In this document: positions 35,254 through 43,674 of the stretch, one piece after another
Position numbering within the stretch: position 1 is the first letter of the stretch
Layout of the letters: each line of letters opens with the position of its first letter
NCBI RefSeq assembly: GCF_015163075.1
Contig: NZ_JADDXU010000014.1
Location: 62,001-126,000 of the forward strand
DNA: 64,000 nt
DNA from: Streptomyces justiciae
Lineage (GTDB): Bacteria; Actinomycetota; Actinomycetes; Streptomycetales; Streptomycetaceae
Direction of reading: 5' to 3'
Position numbers and translations under genes: made by a program
Notes under the pieces: model-generated
Told to the model about the DNA's origin: nothing
The model's database searches: none
Seen by the model: the letters and a program-made list of their open reading frames with translations, nothing else

Positions 35254-35802
35254 ATGTCTGACTTCAGCGCTCTGTCCGCACTGCTCGGTGCAGGGCTGCC
35301 TGCCACGTTCACATTCCTCTACCAGCGGCTTGAGAACCTGCTGGACCGGAGGGGCGCACCTGAGTCCGAGTTGGCATCACCCGTGCCGCTGCGGGGCGAG
35401 TTAGCCCTGCCGCTGACCGTCGATGAGGAGCAACTTGCGGTGCACCAGGGAGAGCTGGAGCTGCTGCGCGACGCTCTTGGCGTGTACCGCCGAGGTGCGA
35501 CACCCGTCGAGGTGGGCAATGCCGAGTTGCTGCGGCTGCTCGGGCGGCTGCGCGGCAGGCTGGAGGACCTCTACGGACAACGGCTGACGTTCCAGGGAGA
35601 GGAAGACCGGCAACCCTCCGGCCCCTTCTCGCGGCAGAAGATCCACACCGTGCAGGGCCATGTCACTGGCATGCATGCCGATGACGCCATCAGCGGCTAC
35701 GCGGAGACAGACCAGGACATCACCACTGTTGCCGAAGGCGCCACGGTCACCGGCATGCGCGCCCGGAGCATCGGCAGCCCACCCCGCCGGCCCGAGCGCT
35801 GA
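35254..35802 (+). CDS. Cassette protein 1: short N-terminally hydrophobic protein
   Basis: A 182-residue protein preceded by a strong GGGGGAG. The first 25 residues form a mildly hydrophobic helix (LSALLGAGLPATFTFLYQRL) that may anchor or oligomerise. The middle is acidic and helical (EEQLAVHQGELELLRDAL, LRGRLEDLYGQRLTF). The last 55 residues alternate short strands with Gly, Thr and Val (VQGHVTGMHADDAISG, TTVAEGATVTGMRARSIG), suggesting a small beta structure. It is the first gene of a three-gene unit, 36 bases before the NTPase. No known family assigned. Confidence 0.75.
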   Translation: MSDFSALSALLGAGLPATFTFLYQRLENLLDRRGAPESELASPVPLRGELALPLTVDEEQLAVHQGELELLRDALGVYRRGATPVEVGNAELLRLLGRLRGRLEDLYGQRLTFQGEEDRQPSGPFSRQKIHTVQGHVTGMHADDAISGYAETDQDITTVAEGATVTGMRARSIGSPPRRPER

Positions 35803-35838
35803 ACCTCACTGTCCCGACAGTCTCGAAAAGGATTGCCC

Positions 35839-38133
35839 GTGACCTCCAGCGCCCCAATGCCGCAGACACCGGAAGCGCCCCCGACCGCTGCCCCACCCCC
35901 CGCACAGCACCCTCTCGCGGGCCTCGCGGGGCCGGCTCCTGACACACTGACGGAGTTGTCCAACCCGCACGACCCTGGCGGGCATGAAGCCCCGCTTGGG
36001 CCCGATCTCCCCGTTGAGCCCGCGGTGCCAGATGCCTCGGACAAGTCCGACGCTCCTGTAGAGCAAGGAACTCCAGACGACGACGGCAGCTCCGGGGACA
36101 GTCATCTCCATGATGAGCTCACCGAGTCCAACTGGAGCGGGCAGGTCAGCCAGCGCATCGGCACGAACCGCGGCACTGTCATCGGCACCCTCATCGAGCA
36201 GGGATTCCGCCGACTGCGGGGCATCGCACTGCCCCCGACCGAAGTCGCCACGCAGTTGACGACCTACGTCCGCGACGAAGACGACGACCAGGCCATCAGC
36301 AAGATCCTGGACCAATGGCCGGTCGTCGTCCTGACAGGAGCAGATGGCAGCGGCCGCTTCAGCACTGCCCTGGACGGGCTGCGCCGTCGCACTGGCGACA
36401 CCATCCGCCAGGTACGCAGGGAACCAAATGCGCCGTTCGACATGGCAGGACTGCAAGAGTCTCATACCGGATGGATCCTGGACCTGCGTGCGGAACAGCC
36501 TCCAGCCGGCTTCGGCCGCGAACTGGTCGAGGACACGGACCGGCTACCAGAGGGATCCTGTCTCGTCGTCCTCATGAGCACCACGGCCTGGGCCCGATGC
36601 GGTCAGGGAGCAACCGAAATCGCCAGGCCCCTGGAAGGGCCGCCGCGCGAGCACATCCTGCGCAAGCAACTGCTACAGGCGCCGTTCACGATCAACATCG
36701 ACAACTGGCTGTCGTCCGATCCCATCAGCAGGAGCATCACCCCCCTTCTGCCGGCGAAGATGGCGGCTTGGGCGAACGCCATCATCACCACCGAGGACAT
36801 CGAACGCCGCAAAGGCGGCCTCGGATCCGACGCGGCACCTGACACCGATTACTTCAAGGGCTTGGTCCAGGAAGTAGTCAAGGCCGCCGAAGACTGGCGC
36901 ACCGAACTTCTCAACTGGCACAACACCCACAGCGACAGCGCCTACCGCAACTACCTCCTGGCTGCAGCCGTACTGGAGGGCGCGAGCTCCGACAAGATCT
37001 ACCGGGCATCCGCCAGCCTGGCCACGGCGCTCAACGAGAAGCCCGAGCCCCGCAACGGACAGCAGGGACTGGGGGTCGTGGCGCTGACCCACACGGCCAA
37101 CGCCGAACTGCAGCCCGACGGCACCATCCGCTTCCGGTACCACAACTACGCCGAAGCGGTCGTCGACTACTTTCTCGACGACCGGCCCCACCTTCTGGAG
37201 GAGTTCACCCGCTGGACCGCCGCTCAAGTCACCACGCTCGGTGAAGCGGACCTGACCGCACCACTGGCCCAGCGTGTCAGCCACTGGACCGTGCACTACA
37301 CCGCACGCCACCGCAGGACGAACCTCCTGCGCTTTCTGGCCGAGCAATGGTCCTCGTCCCACGCCGACGCCGCATGCGACCTGCTGGTGCTTGCCGCAAT
37401 CGACGACCACGCCGGTGTTCTGGCCCGCAGCGCCTACCGCAGATGGGTCAGGGACACGGACACCCTCAGCGCGGACTTCAAAGTCGTCCTCATCCGGGCC
37501 TTCCAGCGGCTGGCCACCATCTATCCGACCAGCATGCTGAGCAGAATCGCTGAGCTGGCCGCCCCCGTCGGCCAGAACGCCGTGCACAGCGACGAGGTCA
37601 CCGCCGCTATCAGCAAAGCCCTCAACAGCCTGTGGGACCAGGACGACCAGCGCCCCGCCATCCACAAGCAGCTCACCCTGTGGGCCGGGGACCACCGGGA
37701 ACCCCAGCAGGCAGCGGCACAAAGCACGTTCGCCTATCTCGCCGCCCGTCGTACACCTGACGGACCCGCTCTCCTGAGGGACCAGCAGATCACGACCGTG
37801 TGGCTCAGCGACATGTGGCGCAACGCTTTGCCTATAGCCGACTGGTCTCCGATCGTGGCCCAAGCGTTCGGCTACTGGATGCAGACGGCTCTCGATACCC
37901 CCGACCTCAGTTCGACCATTCAGCACATCTTCCTGAGCGCGGTACACCGTCCCACCGACCCGCACTACAGCGCGCGACGCATGATCGCCATGCAGAACCT
38001 GCTCTTCAGCTGGACCCCTGCACCGCCCTCACCGCAGCCCAGTGACGCCGCCCGCCTGCGCGACGAGCTATCGACCCGCATGAGGGCCGAAGACCCTGCC
38101 GCACCCCCTGACCCTCATGCGCCGCAACCGTGA
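35839..38133 (+). CDS. Cassette protein 2: large NTPase-like protein with variant P-loop
   Basis: A 764-residue protein. A Pro-rich disordered N-terminus (1-85) precedes NRGTVIGTLIEQGFRRLRG and a P-loop-like VVVLTGADGSGRFSTAL at about 163-178, where the catalytic Lys is Arg. A hydrophobic strand CLVVLMSTTAW may be the Walker B strand. From about 350 to the end it is all-helical with aromatic/Trp repeats, resembling ARM/HEAT or TPR arrays of STAND-type proteins. The GTG at 35839 has AAAGGA seven bases upstream; a TTG lies two codons earlier. It overlaps the next gene by 17 bases. Its tail is duplicated at 26545-26736. Confidence 0.75.
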   Translation: MTSSAPMPQTPEAPPTAAPPPAQHPLAGLAGPAPDTLTELSNPHDPGGHEAPLGPDLPVEPAVPDASDKSDAPVEQGTPDDDGSSGDSHLHDELTESNWSGQVSQRIGTNRGTVIGTLIEQGFRRLRGIALPPTEVATQLTTYVRDEDDDQAISKILDQWPVVVLTGADGSGRFSTALDGLRRRTGDTIRQVRREPNAPFDMAGLQESHTGWILDLRAEQPPAGFGRELVEDTDRLPEGSCLVVLMSTTAWARCGQGATEIARPLEGPPREHILRKQLLQAPFTINIDNWLSSDPISRSITPLLPAKMAAWANAIITTEDIERRKGGLGSDAAPDTDYFKGLVQEVVKAAEDWRTELLNWHNTHSDSAYRNYLLAAAVLEGASSDKIYRASASLATALNEKPEPRNGQQGLGVVALTHTANAELQPDGTIRFRYHNYAEAVVDYFLDDRPHLLEEFTRWTAAQVTTLGEADLTAPLAQRVSHWTVHYTARHRRTNLLRFLAEQWSSSHADAACDLLVLAAIDDHAGVLARSAYRRWVRDTDTLSADFKVVLIRAFQRLATIYPTSMLSRIAELAAPVGQNAVHSDEVTAAISKALNSLWDQDDQRPAIHKQLTLWAGDHREPQQAAAQSTFAYLAARRTPDGPALLRDQQITTVWLSDMWRNALPIADWSPIVAQAFGYWMQTALDTPDLSSTIQHIFLSAVHRPTDPHYSARRMIAMQNLLFSWTPAPPSPQPSDAARLRDELSTRMRAEDPAAPPDPHAPQP

Positions 38134-38908
38134 CCGAACCGGCTGGCCCGCCCCGCGGGCCGGCCAGCTCACCGACAACGACAACCCGTACCGGCTCCCC
38201 AGCAACGCCCCCGGCTACCACTTCCATGCACACCTGACCGGACGATGGGAGGAAACACCAGCCGCCCGGCACCACCACGACCCCCGTGCAGCTGCCACCC
38301 ACCACGCTCTCGAAACGGCCCGCGCCGTGTCGGGCCTGTACCCCCTGACGGAACACCAAGCGGCTCAAGCCCACATCAACAGCCGACTGGGCGCCTCACA
38401 CGACCTCGCCGATGCCCCCGTCCGCCTCCTGTGGGCCCGGGTGCAGCTGACAGCTGAGAGTTCAGACATCGAGGCGGTCGTCTGCCTCCAGCGCAGGACG
38501 CACGACAACGCCCTCACCGAGCAGACCAACCGACAACGCCAGTACCAGGCAGAGGAATTACACCGGGCCCTGTCCACGACGCCCACACTGGCACTCGCCT
38601 ACTGGCTCATCCAACAGCCACAAGCCGCCGACCAGGACACCATCGAAGCACTGGGCCAGATGACGCGAGAAATCACCACGTACGCCCCGCACACCGCTTG
38701 GGTCCAAGTCGCCCACCTGCTCCAGACCTTCGTGCAGGACCTCGACATGCCCGCCCGCGTGAACCTCGTCGACAGCCTTGCCCAGATCTTCACCCGCTAT
38801 GACCAGCCAGAACTTGCCGACCGTCTGCATGCCCTCGGGCTGCAGATCCAGTCCGCCAACGGACACCTCCCAGACAGTGCGCCGGGCGGACCGGGCCTTG
38901 GTGCGTGA
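38117..38908 (+). CDS. Cassette protein 3: unknown helical protein
   Basis: A 263-residue protein overlapping the NTPase gene by 17 bases, so co-translated. The N-terminal part has YRLPSNAPGYHFHAHLTGRW, a beta-rich motif, then a helical segment with QTNRQRQYQAEELHRAL and LALAYWLIQQPQ, and a helical C-terminus. The beta-then-charged-helix order recalls SPFH/band-7 proteins, but similarity is too weak to claim. It closes the three-gene unit, and a terminator follows at 39097. Function is unknown. Confidence 0.7.
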   Translation: MRRNRDRTGWPAPRAGQLTDNDNPYRLPSNAPGYHFHAHLTGRWEETPAARHHHDPRAAATHHALETARAVSGLYPLTEHQAAQAHINSRLGASHDLADAPVRLLWARVQLTAESSDIEAVVCLQRRTHDNALTEQTNRQRQYQAEELHRALSTTPTLALAYWLIQQPQAADQDTIEALGQMTREITTYAPHTAWVQVAHLLQTFVQDLDMPARVNLVDSLAQIFTRYDQPELADRLHALGLQIQSANGHLPDSAPGGPGLGA

Positions 38909-39096
38909 GGTGCTCCAATGGTCACTGATGGGTGCCGGGATGAGCACGAAGCACGGATGCCACGACCACTGTGGTGTGCTCAGTCACCGCGCGTAGCCAG
39001 CCTCGGATGGTGTTGTGTAGTGTCTGCCGGTTCCAGAGCTGTCCCAGCCGGACATGCCCTGAGAGTGCAGAGGAGACGTCTGGGAAGAAAAAGAAG

Positions 39097-39133
39097 AAAG
39101 GGGCAGTGGCCGCAGAACGGCGAGTGCCCCTTT
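39097..39133 (+). terminator. Hairpin terminator after the three-gene cassette
   Basis: AAAGGGGCA (39097-39105) and TGCCCCTTT (39125-39133) form a perfect nine-base stem with a 19-base loop, and the 3' arm ends in TTT. It lies between the cassette and the HEPN-like gene. Confidence 0.65.
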
Positions 39134-39207
39134 AAGTCTGCTGCCAATGTAGCACGGACTTTGCTAGATGAGCAGGGCGCAGTGTGGTGATCGGCTAGGG
39201 TGCTGCG

Positions 39208-40842
39208 ATGGCATCGCCCCCTGCTTCGGAGCCCTACGCCCGGCACGTGTTAGCCCGGATGGCGGACTACTTCACTGACGAAGGCACACCATGGGCTCGT
39301 CGGCTGTGGGACATAGGATCCGTGCTGGCTCTGGAAGAGCTGTGGGAGGCGGGCTACTGGCAGGCCCACGGGGTGCTGTCACAGACCGCCTGTGACTGGC
39401 AACGTAATGAGCTCAACGCTTTGATCGGTCCCGATCGAGGCCTTGGCGACAAGGAGCTGCGCAAGGAGCTCACCGAGCTGCTGAAAAAGCCGCTGCCTGA
39501 TCCGAGCCCCACCCGCCGCCGACTCAAGGAGATCATCGGCCACGTGCGGGCCGGCTACCTGGAACGCTGGGCAGCCGCCGTAAATGTTCCTGTCGAGGAG
39601 CGCGTCAAGCCGGAGCGCTACTCCCGCACTGTCGCCTCCCACCTCCTGGACCTGGGATACAGCGCCAGCCACCTGAAGGCATGGGCGAACGATCTTTATC
39701 AGGCTCGCGCGACCACGGCAGACATCGCAGACAGCGCCGCAGAACTCGCCAGGACCCCGGCCAGCATGTTCGAGGTGCTGGTGGTGCTGGAGAAGGTGCC
39801 CCGGCGGGAGCTGGCCGAGCCGCTTGAGAACTGGCTGGACAAAGGCAAGGTCGTGAGCTGGTTGCGCGAGCAGGGCCACGACACATCTGGTGTCCGCCCC
39901 GGAGGCGGGTTTATCTACCAGGTCCAGGCCCGCGACCCCTTCAGCGCCGCCGAGCAGGCACGGCAGCTCGTGGAGCGCATGACCGCACGTGCTCAGTTCC
40001 TGCGCAGGGACCGGGGCGGTGTAGAGCCTCTCCCGTACATCTGGGTCGCAGGCCACGCAAAGCCTGTCCCGCTCGACCCCCCGGCTCGGGGCGCGGATGT
40101 CCTGACCTTGGTCAACGAGGGACACCTCTACCGAATCGCAAGCCAGCGCAGCCGGATCGATGATGCGCTGGAGCTCGCGGCCGCGGTCAACCGTGGTCCG
40201 ATGGCTCCGGCTGTCGCCGGGGCCTGGGCCGCTGTGGAATCGCTGCTTTCGCATCCGGACGATCCCAAAGAGAACGAGCGCTCGGGCAAAGCGGTGGCAG
40301 CCGACCGGATGGCGGCTATCATCGCCTGCTCTTGGCCCCGCGCCGAGCTCACTGCCCTCGCACACCGACACAAGCCCCGGGAAGTAGATGACCTTACCCG
40401 TTCAATCGCGGCCTGCACGACGAATCAGGAACGCGCCAGGCTGGTAGCCGAGGCATTGCGCACCAAAGGGGCCGGGGCACTGGACTTCACCCGGACGTCC
40501 ACCAAATACTCCGACAATCCCGCCGCCCAGCGCATGGCCGACCTGGTCCAAGACCCCCGACCAGTTCTGAACGACGTCGCGGGAGCCTTTCGGATCGCGC
40601 TGCGGCGCTTGTACCGCACCCGAAACATCATCCTGCACGGCGGTGCCACCCAGGGCGTGGCGCTAGAGGCGTCGCTTCGCACAGCCGCGCCGCTCGTAGG
40701 CGCGGGCCTGGACCGCATCGTGCACGCCGCGTACGCCGAGGACCTCCCCCCTCTAGACCTTGCGGCCCGGGCCGAGGTCGCACTCCAGCTTGTCAACGGC
40801 GAAACCAGACTCTCTGTAGTCGATCTGCTGGAACCTGTCTGA
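39208..40842 (+). CDS. HEPN-like domain protein
   Basis: A 544-residue, mostly helical protein without TM segments. Near residue 472 lies LYRTRNIILHGGATQG, which fits the R-N-x3-H (Rx4H) catalytic box of HEPN ribonucleases, in a context like ApeA/abortive-infection HEPN domains. The N-terminal two-thirds are unassigned and may sense infection. A -10-like TAGGGT at 39196-39201 lies six bases before the ATG, suggesting a leaderless mRNA. Its own hairpin terminators lie on each side, so it is a one-gene unit in the defence block. It is a candidate RNA-cutting abortive-infection protein; this is inferred from one motif and context. Confidence 0.7.
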   Translation: MASPPASEPYARHVLARMADYFTDEGTPWARRLWDIGSVLALEELWEAGYWQAHGVLSQTACDWQRNELNALIGPDRGLGDKELRKELTELLKKPLPDPSPTRRRLKEIIGHVRAGYLERWAAAVNVPVEERVKPERYSRTVASHLLDLGYSASHLKAWANDLYQARATTADIADSAAELARTPASMFEVLVVLEKVPRRELAEPLENWLDKGKVVSWLREQGHDTSGVRPGGGFIYQVQARDPFSAAEQARQLVERMTARAQFLRRDRGGVEPLPYIWVAGHAKPVPLDPPARGADVLTLVNEGHLYRIASQRSRIDDALELAAAVNRGPMAPAVAGAWAAVESLLSHPDDPKENERSGKAVAADRMAAIIACSWPRAELTALAHRHKPREVDDLTRSIAACTTNQERARLVAEALRTKGAGALDFTRTSTKYSDNPAAQRMADLVQDPRPVLNDVAGAFRIALRRLYRTRNIILHGGATQGVALEASLRTAAPLVGAGLDRIVHAAYAEDLPPLDLAARAEVALQLVNGETRLSVVDLLEPV

Positions 40843-40970
40843 ACATACTGGCCGTCGGCGGTCACGCTCATGACCTGAGTAGGCCAGACAGTGAGAGAAC
40901 TGACCGCCGATGCTGAGGTATTCGTCAGCTGCTTAAGCCGACTTCCTCGCGAGCCGATCCCGGCACAGGT

Positions 40971-41002
40971 GCGACGGCCGCTCTGCGGAGAGCGGCCGTC
41001 GC
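40971..41002. terminator. Strong bidirectional terminator
   Basis: GCGACGGCCGCTCT (40971-40984) and AGAGCGGCCGTCGC (40989-41002) form a perfect 14-bp stem with a four-base loop. It separates the HEPN-like gene from the convergent small membrane protein. Confidence 0.85.
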
Positions 41003-41008
41003 GTATGG

Positions 41009-41185
41009 CTATCGCCTCTGCTCGAAAAGGACGAGGAAGGGGGAGACGTACCCCGAGGCCTCCAGCGGGGTGGTGTGCCCCATGATGATCAGTAGGACTC
41101 CGGCCAGCAGCGCGCTGCTGTACATGTAGAGGATCGCCGGATCGGTTCCGTGGTTGCCTTCGGTAGCGGTGCCGCTATCGGACAT
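41009..41185 (-). CDS. Small single-pass membrane protein
   Basis: A 58-residue protein, MSDSGTATEGNHGTDPAILY and onward. One TM helix covers about residues 20-38 (YMYSSALLAGVLLIIMG). AGGAG lies ten bases before the ATG at 41185; a TTG at 41206 is a longer alternative. It ends just before a perfect terminator. Function unknown; short membrane proteins are common in phage and defence islands. Confidence 0.55.
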   Translation of the reverse strand: MSDSGTATEGNHGTDPAILYMYSSALLAGVLLIIMGHTTPLEASGYVSPFLVLFEQRR

Positions 41186-41263
41186 ACTGGAGAAGCTCCT
41201 GTTCAATGCTGGACATGGGTGCGGTTACTCACAGCGCCTAGGAACCCTGTGAGACCGGGAGGG

Positions 41264-41307
41264 CGGTCGGGATGGCGTCGCATGCCTGTGCGGTGCCATC
41301 CCGACCG
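41264..41307 (-). terminator. Terminator of the SRA-like nuclease gene
   Basis: CGGTCGGGATGGC (41264-41276) and GCCATCCCGACCG (41295-41307) are perfect 13-base arms with an 18-base loop. They lie directly after the stop at 41308 on the minus strand. Confidence 0.8.
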
Positions 41308-42210
41308 TCAGTCATGGGTCGATACGAAACCTCCGTCTCCGCGTGGCCATACGACCTCGATGCACAGGGACGCGCAGAGATCGAGCAGGTCCTCTCGCGG
41401 CTGCGAGGGCAGGAGTACCGCGAGGGTAGGCGTGGGGTTGAAGAACCGCCGGAAGTCCAGCAGCTTCCCGATCGCCTCACGGACAGCAGTCCGGGTTGCG
41501 CTCCCCTTCGCCTCGATCAACCGGTTCTCCGTGGAGTCGAGCAGATCCACCCGGTAGGGCGTGGTCTCGCCGGCCAGTGTCAGCTGAGCTTGGGTCAGGC
41601 TGCGCCCCGATGCCCGCAGATGCGCGGCGTAGCTTTCCACCAGCTGTGCTTCGGTGTGCGCACGCGACGGACGTATCTCCGAGGTGTGCCTGGATTGGTA
41701 AGTCGGCTGCAATTCGACGATGCGCACCGTTGTCGCTGGCGTCCTGGGGAGCTGTGGGCCTCCACCGGCGATCGCGCCGATGGGCCGAAGCCGAAAGATG
41801 ATCACGTTGCGGTTGGTGCCGTCCTCGTCCGGGGCATCTGCGGAGTAGTACGGCGTCTCGTCGTCCAGACGGAAGCGTCCCAAGTGGCGATACAGCGGAA
41901 CCCCACCAGTAGACCGATTCGGGAGCCGGTGGAACACGTGCAGCGTGCGGTTGTCTTCTTGGTGGCGTAGGAGGGAGCGGTTCCCCTGGGTCATCGTCTG
42001 GTTGCCGCGGGCGCCCTGCCCCATGAAGTGGAAGGTCCCGTCGTCGCCCCACCCCGTGTAGTCCGAGGCGGGGGAGCTGTCCATGGTGAAAAGCATGACC
42101 ATCCGCGACGCAGAGGAGGGAGCGATGCCTCCCTGCGGGGTCCCGCCGAAACGCCGGTGCAGTTCGCGCCGCGTCAGTTCCTCGCCAACTACCAGCTCTG
42201 TATCGGGCAT
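41308..42210 (-). CDS. Probable modification-dependent (type IV) restriction nuclease
   Basis: A 300-residue two-domain protein. Residues 1-190 resemble the ScoMcrA-like SRA/YDG-type head seen in type IV enzymes (ELHRRFGGTPQGGIAPS, DYTGWGDDGTFHFMGQGARG, NQTMTQGNRSLLRHQ), expected to read modified bases in DNA. The C-terminal domain has the PD-(D/E)XK pattern: Asp222 in YRVDLLDS and Glu233-x-Lys235 in LIEAKGSA, followed by the helix AVREAIGKLLDF. GGGAGGTGA lies just before the ATG at 42210. It stands alone, with a terminator after it. It would cut modified, for example phage, DNA; the recognised modification is unknown. Confidence 0.78.
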   Translation of the reverse strand: MPDTELVVGEELTRRELHRRFGGTPQGGIAPSSASRMVMLFTMDSSPASDYTGWGDDGTFHFMGQGARGNQTMTQGNRSLLRHQEDNRTLHVFHRLPNRSTGGVPLYRHLGRFRLDDETPYYSADAPDEDGTNRNVIIFRLRPIGAIAGGGPQLPRTPATTVRIVELQPTYQSRHTSEIRPSRAHTEAQLVESYAAHLRASGRSLTQAQLTLAGETTPYRVDLLDSTENRLIEAKGSATRTAVREAIGKLLDFRRFFNPTPTLAVLLPSQPREDLLDLCASLCIEVVWPRGDGGFVSTHD

Positions 42211-42873
42211 GCCCTCACCTCCCAGTGCAGAGGGTAACTAAACCAGGTTGGTATTCGACCCTGGTTAACGCAGCAGGAAGCTCACGGGAGGACCATTTCG
42301 GTCGACAATTTATGGACTAATTTGGATGAAAGGTGCATTTGTGTTCTCTCTCTAGTTATCGATTTGTTATTGATTGCGGCTAGCCGGCTGGCTTCGCGTC
42401 ACCGTGTGGACCCGGTGGGGGCGTGTGGTTGCGCTCGGGTGGACGGAGTTGATGGGGCACCCGATGGGGCACGCGCCGCTGTTGGTCGGTGCCCTGCCGT
42501 ATCGAGCCGGGGGGAGGCCTGGCGACAGGGCTGCTGGCGAAGGTTGCGGCCGGGGGGAGGGGTCTGTGGGGGTCGCCGCGCGCACCGGGGGCGGACTGCT
42601 CTTCGGGGAATCGTTCGGACGGGTGCCCGTCGTACTTGAGGGAGTACCGGAAGAACTGCGTGCCGTCACAGTCCCGACTCGGCGAGACGGACAGATGGGT
42701 TTCTGTCATGCCCGGGGCCGTCGCACCGGCAGCTTCGGGCCTCAGCGTCACTTGGCCCAGGAGTCGATGAATTACCGGCTGGATGGATAGGTCGGTGCGC
42801 TTCGCGACCCTCGACACGCCGGAGTGGTTCACTCTGGCACGCAAAATACTGGCTATGGTGTAACTTCCTCATC
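42211..42873. other. Gap of about 660 bases
   Basis: The left part (42211-42370) is relatively AT-rich and may contain the nuclease promoter (minus strand). A minus-strand frame at 42380-42844 includes TETHLSVSPSRDCDGTQFFR, which is partly protein-like, but I cannot support it as a gene. Nothing else seen. Confidence 0.4.
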
Positions 42874-43674
42874 GTGAGCGAACACCAGGATGTCATCGCG
42901 GAGTTCGGCGACGCCGGTCTCCTGGCTGGCTTGCGCTGGGCGTATCTGGCGGCTACCGCTCGGGCTCTGGAGACGTACTCCGAGGCCGACGGTCACGACG
43001 CGGCCTTGCTCGGCAGCCTCAGGTACACGTTGTTCCGTGATCGCCTCGACCGTGTGTTCGCTTGTGAGCGTTACGCGGTGCGTTCCGGCAACGACGACGC
43101 CGACCTCGACCTGCTGTACGACCAGCTGTCCGAACGGGACATCGACACCATGCCGCAGCTGGATGCGGGGCTGGTGCGACGAGCCGACCTCAACGGCAGC
43201 CCCGGTTGGGCGCACGGTGAGCGTCGATTCCTGCTCGCCTCATGTGACTTCGGAGAACTTGACCGGCTGCCGTGGCCCCGCAAGAGCCCGACCAAGCAGC
43301 AGGTAGCCAGGCAGCGCACCTCCGAGCCAGCGCAGCCCTCACTGTTCGAAGGCTTGGAGGCAGAGGAGTTCGGCGGTCTGGAGATGCTGGCGGCAGAGGC
43401 GGAACTGGACCTCGAAACGTACGTCGTGGCCCACACTCTCGACCCCCTCAGCGGACGGACTGAACTGGTTCTGGGGCGCCCCCGCCTCAATACCGGCGGG
43501 GGACAGGCATGGCACTGGCGGCACGACATCCTCAGCACACCGCCGTCCGACGGCGGACGCCGCACGGATGACACGCCGCTGCCGACCGGGCCGAGCACCG
43601 TGCCGGACGCACCCGTTCGCCTGCGCCGGCCCATGGAAGAACGCCCAGGCAACCGTGCTAGTGATGAAGGGTGA
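42874..43674 (+). CDS. Protein of unknown function coupled to XRE-ImmA gene
   Basis: A 266-residue soluble, acidic protein. The N-terminal half is helical (FGDAGLLAGLRWAYLAATAR, RDRLDRVFACERYAVRSGND); the middle has FLLASCDFGELDRLPWPRKS and the C-terminus is Pro/Arg-rich and likely disordered. There is no Shine-Dalgarno before GTG 42874. A TAACTT seven bases upstream suggests a leaderless transcript. Its stop overlaps the start of the ImmA gene (GTGA). Two-gene units of an unknown protein and an XRE-ImmA protein can be toxin-antitoxin-like or stress switches; the role here is inferred from position only. Confidence 0.68.
   Translation: MSEHQDVIAEFGDAGLLAGLRWAYLAATARALETYSEADGHDAALLGSLRYTLFRDRLDRVFACERYAVRSGNDDADLDLLYDQLSERDIDTMPQLDAGLVRRADLNGSPGWAHGERRFLLASCDFGELDRLPWPRKSPTKQQVARQRTSEPAQPSLFEGLEAEEFGGLEMLAAEAELDLETYVVAHTLDPLSGRTELVLGRPRLNTGGGQAWHWRHDILSTPPSDGGRRTDDTPLPTGPSTVPDAPVRLRRPMEERPGNRASDEG

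Noticed and set aside
38117..38908. Firm SPFH/band-7 assignment for cassette protein 3
   Set aside because: The resemblance is limited to the general beta-then-charged-helix order; no signature residues were found.
42380..42844. Minus-strand gene in the gap before the ImmA pair
   Set aside because: Only a short part is protein-like; no start site or homology could be supported.
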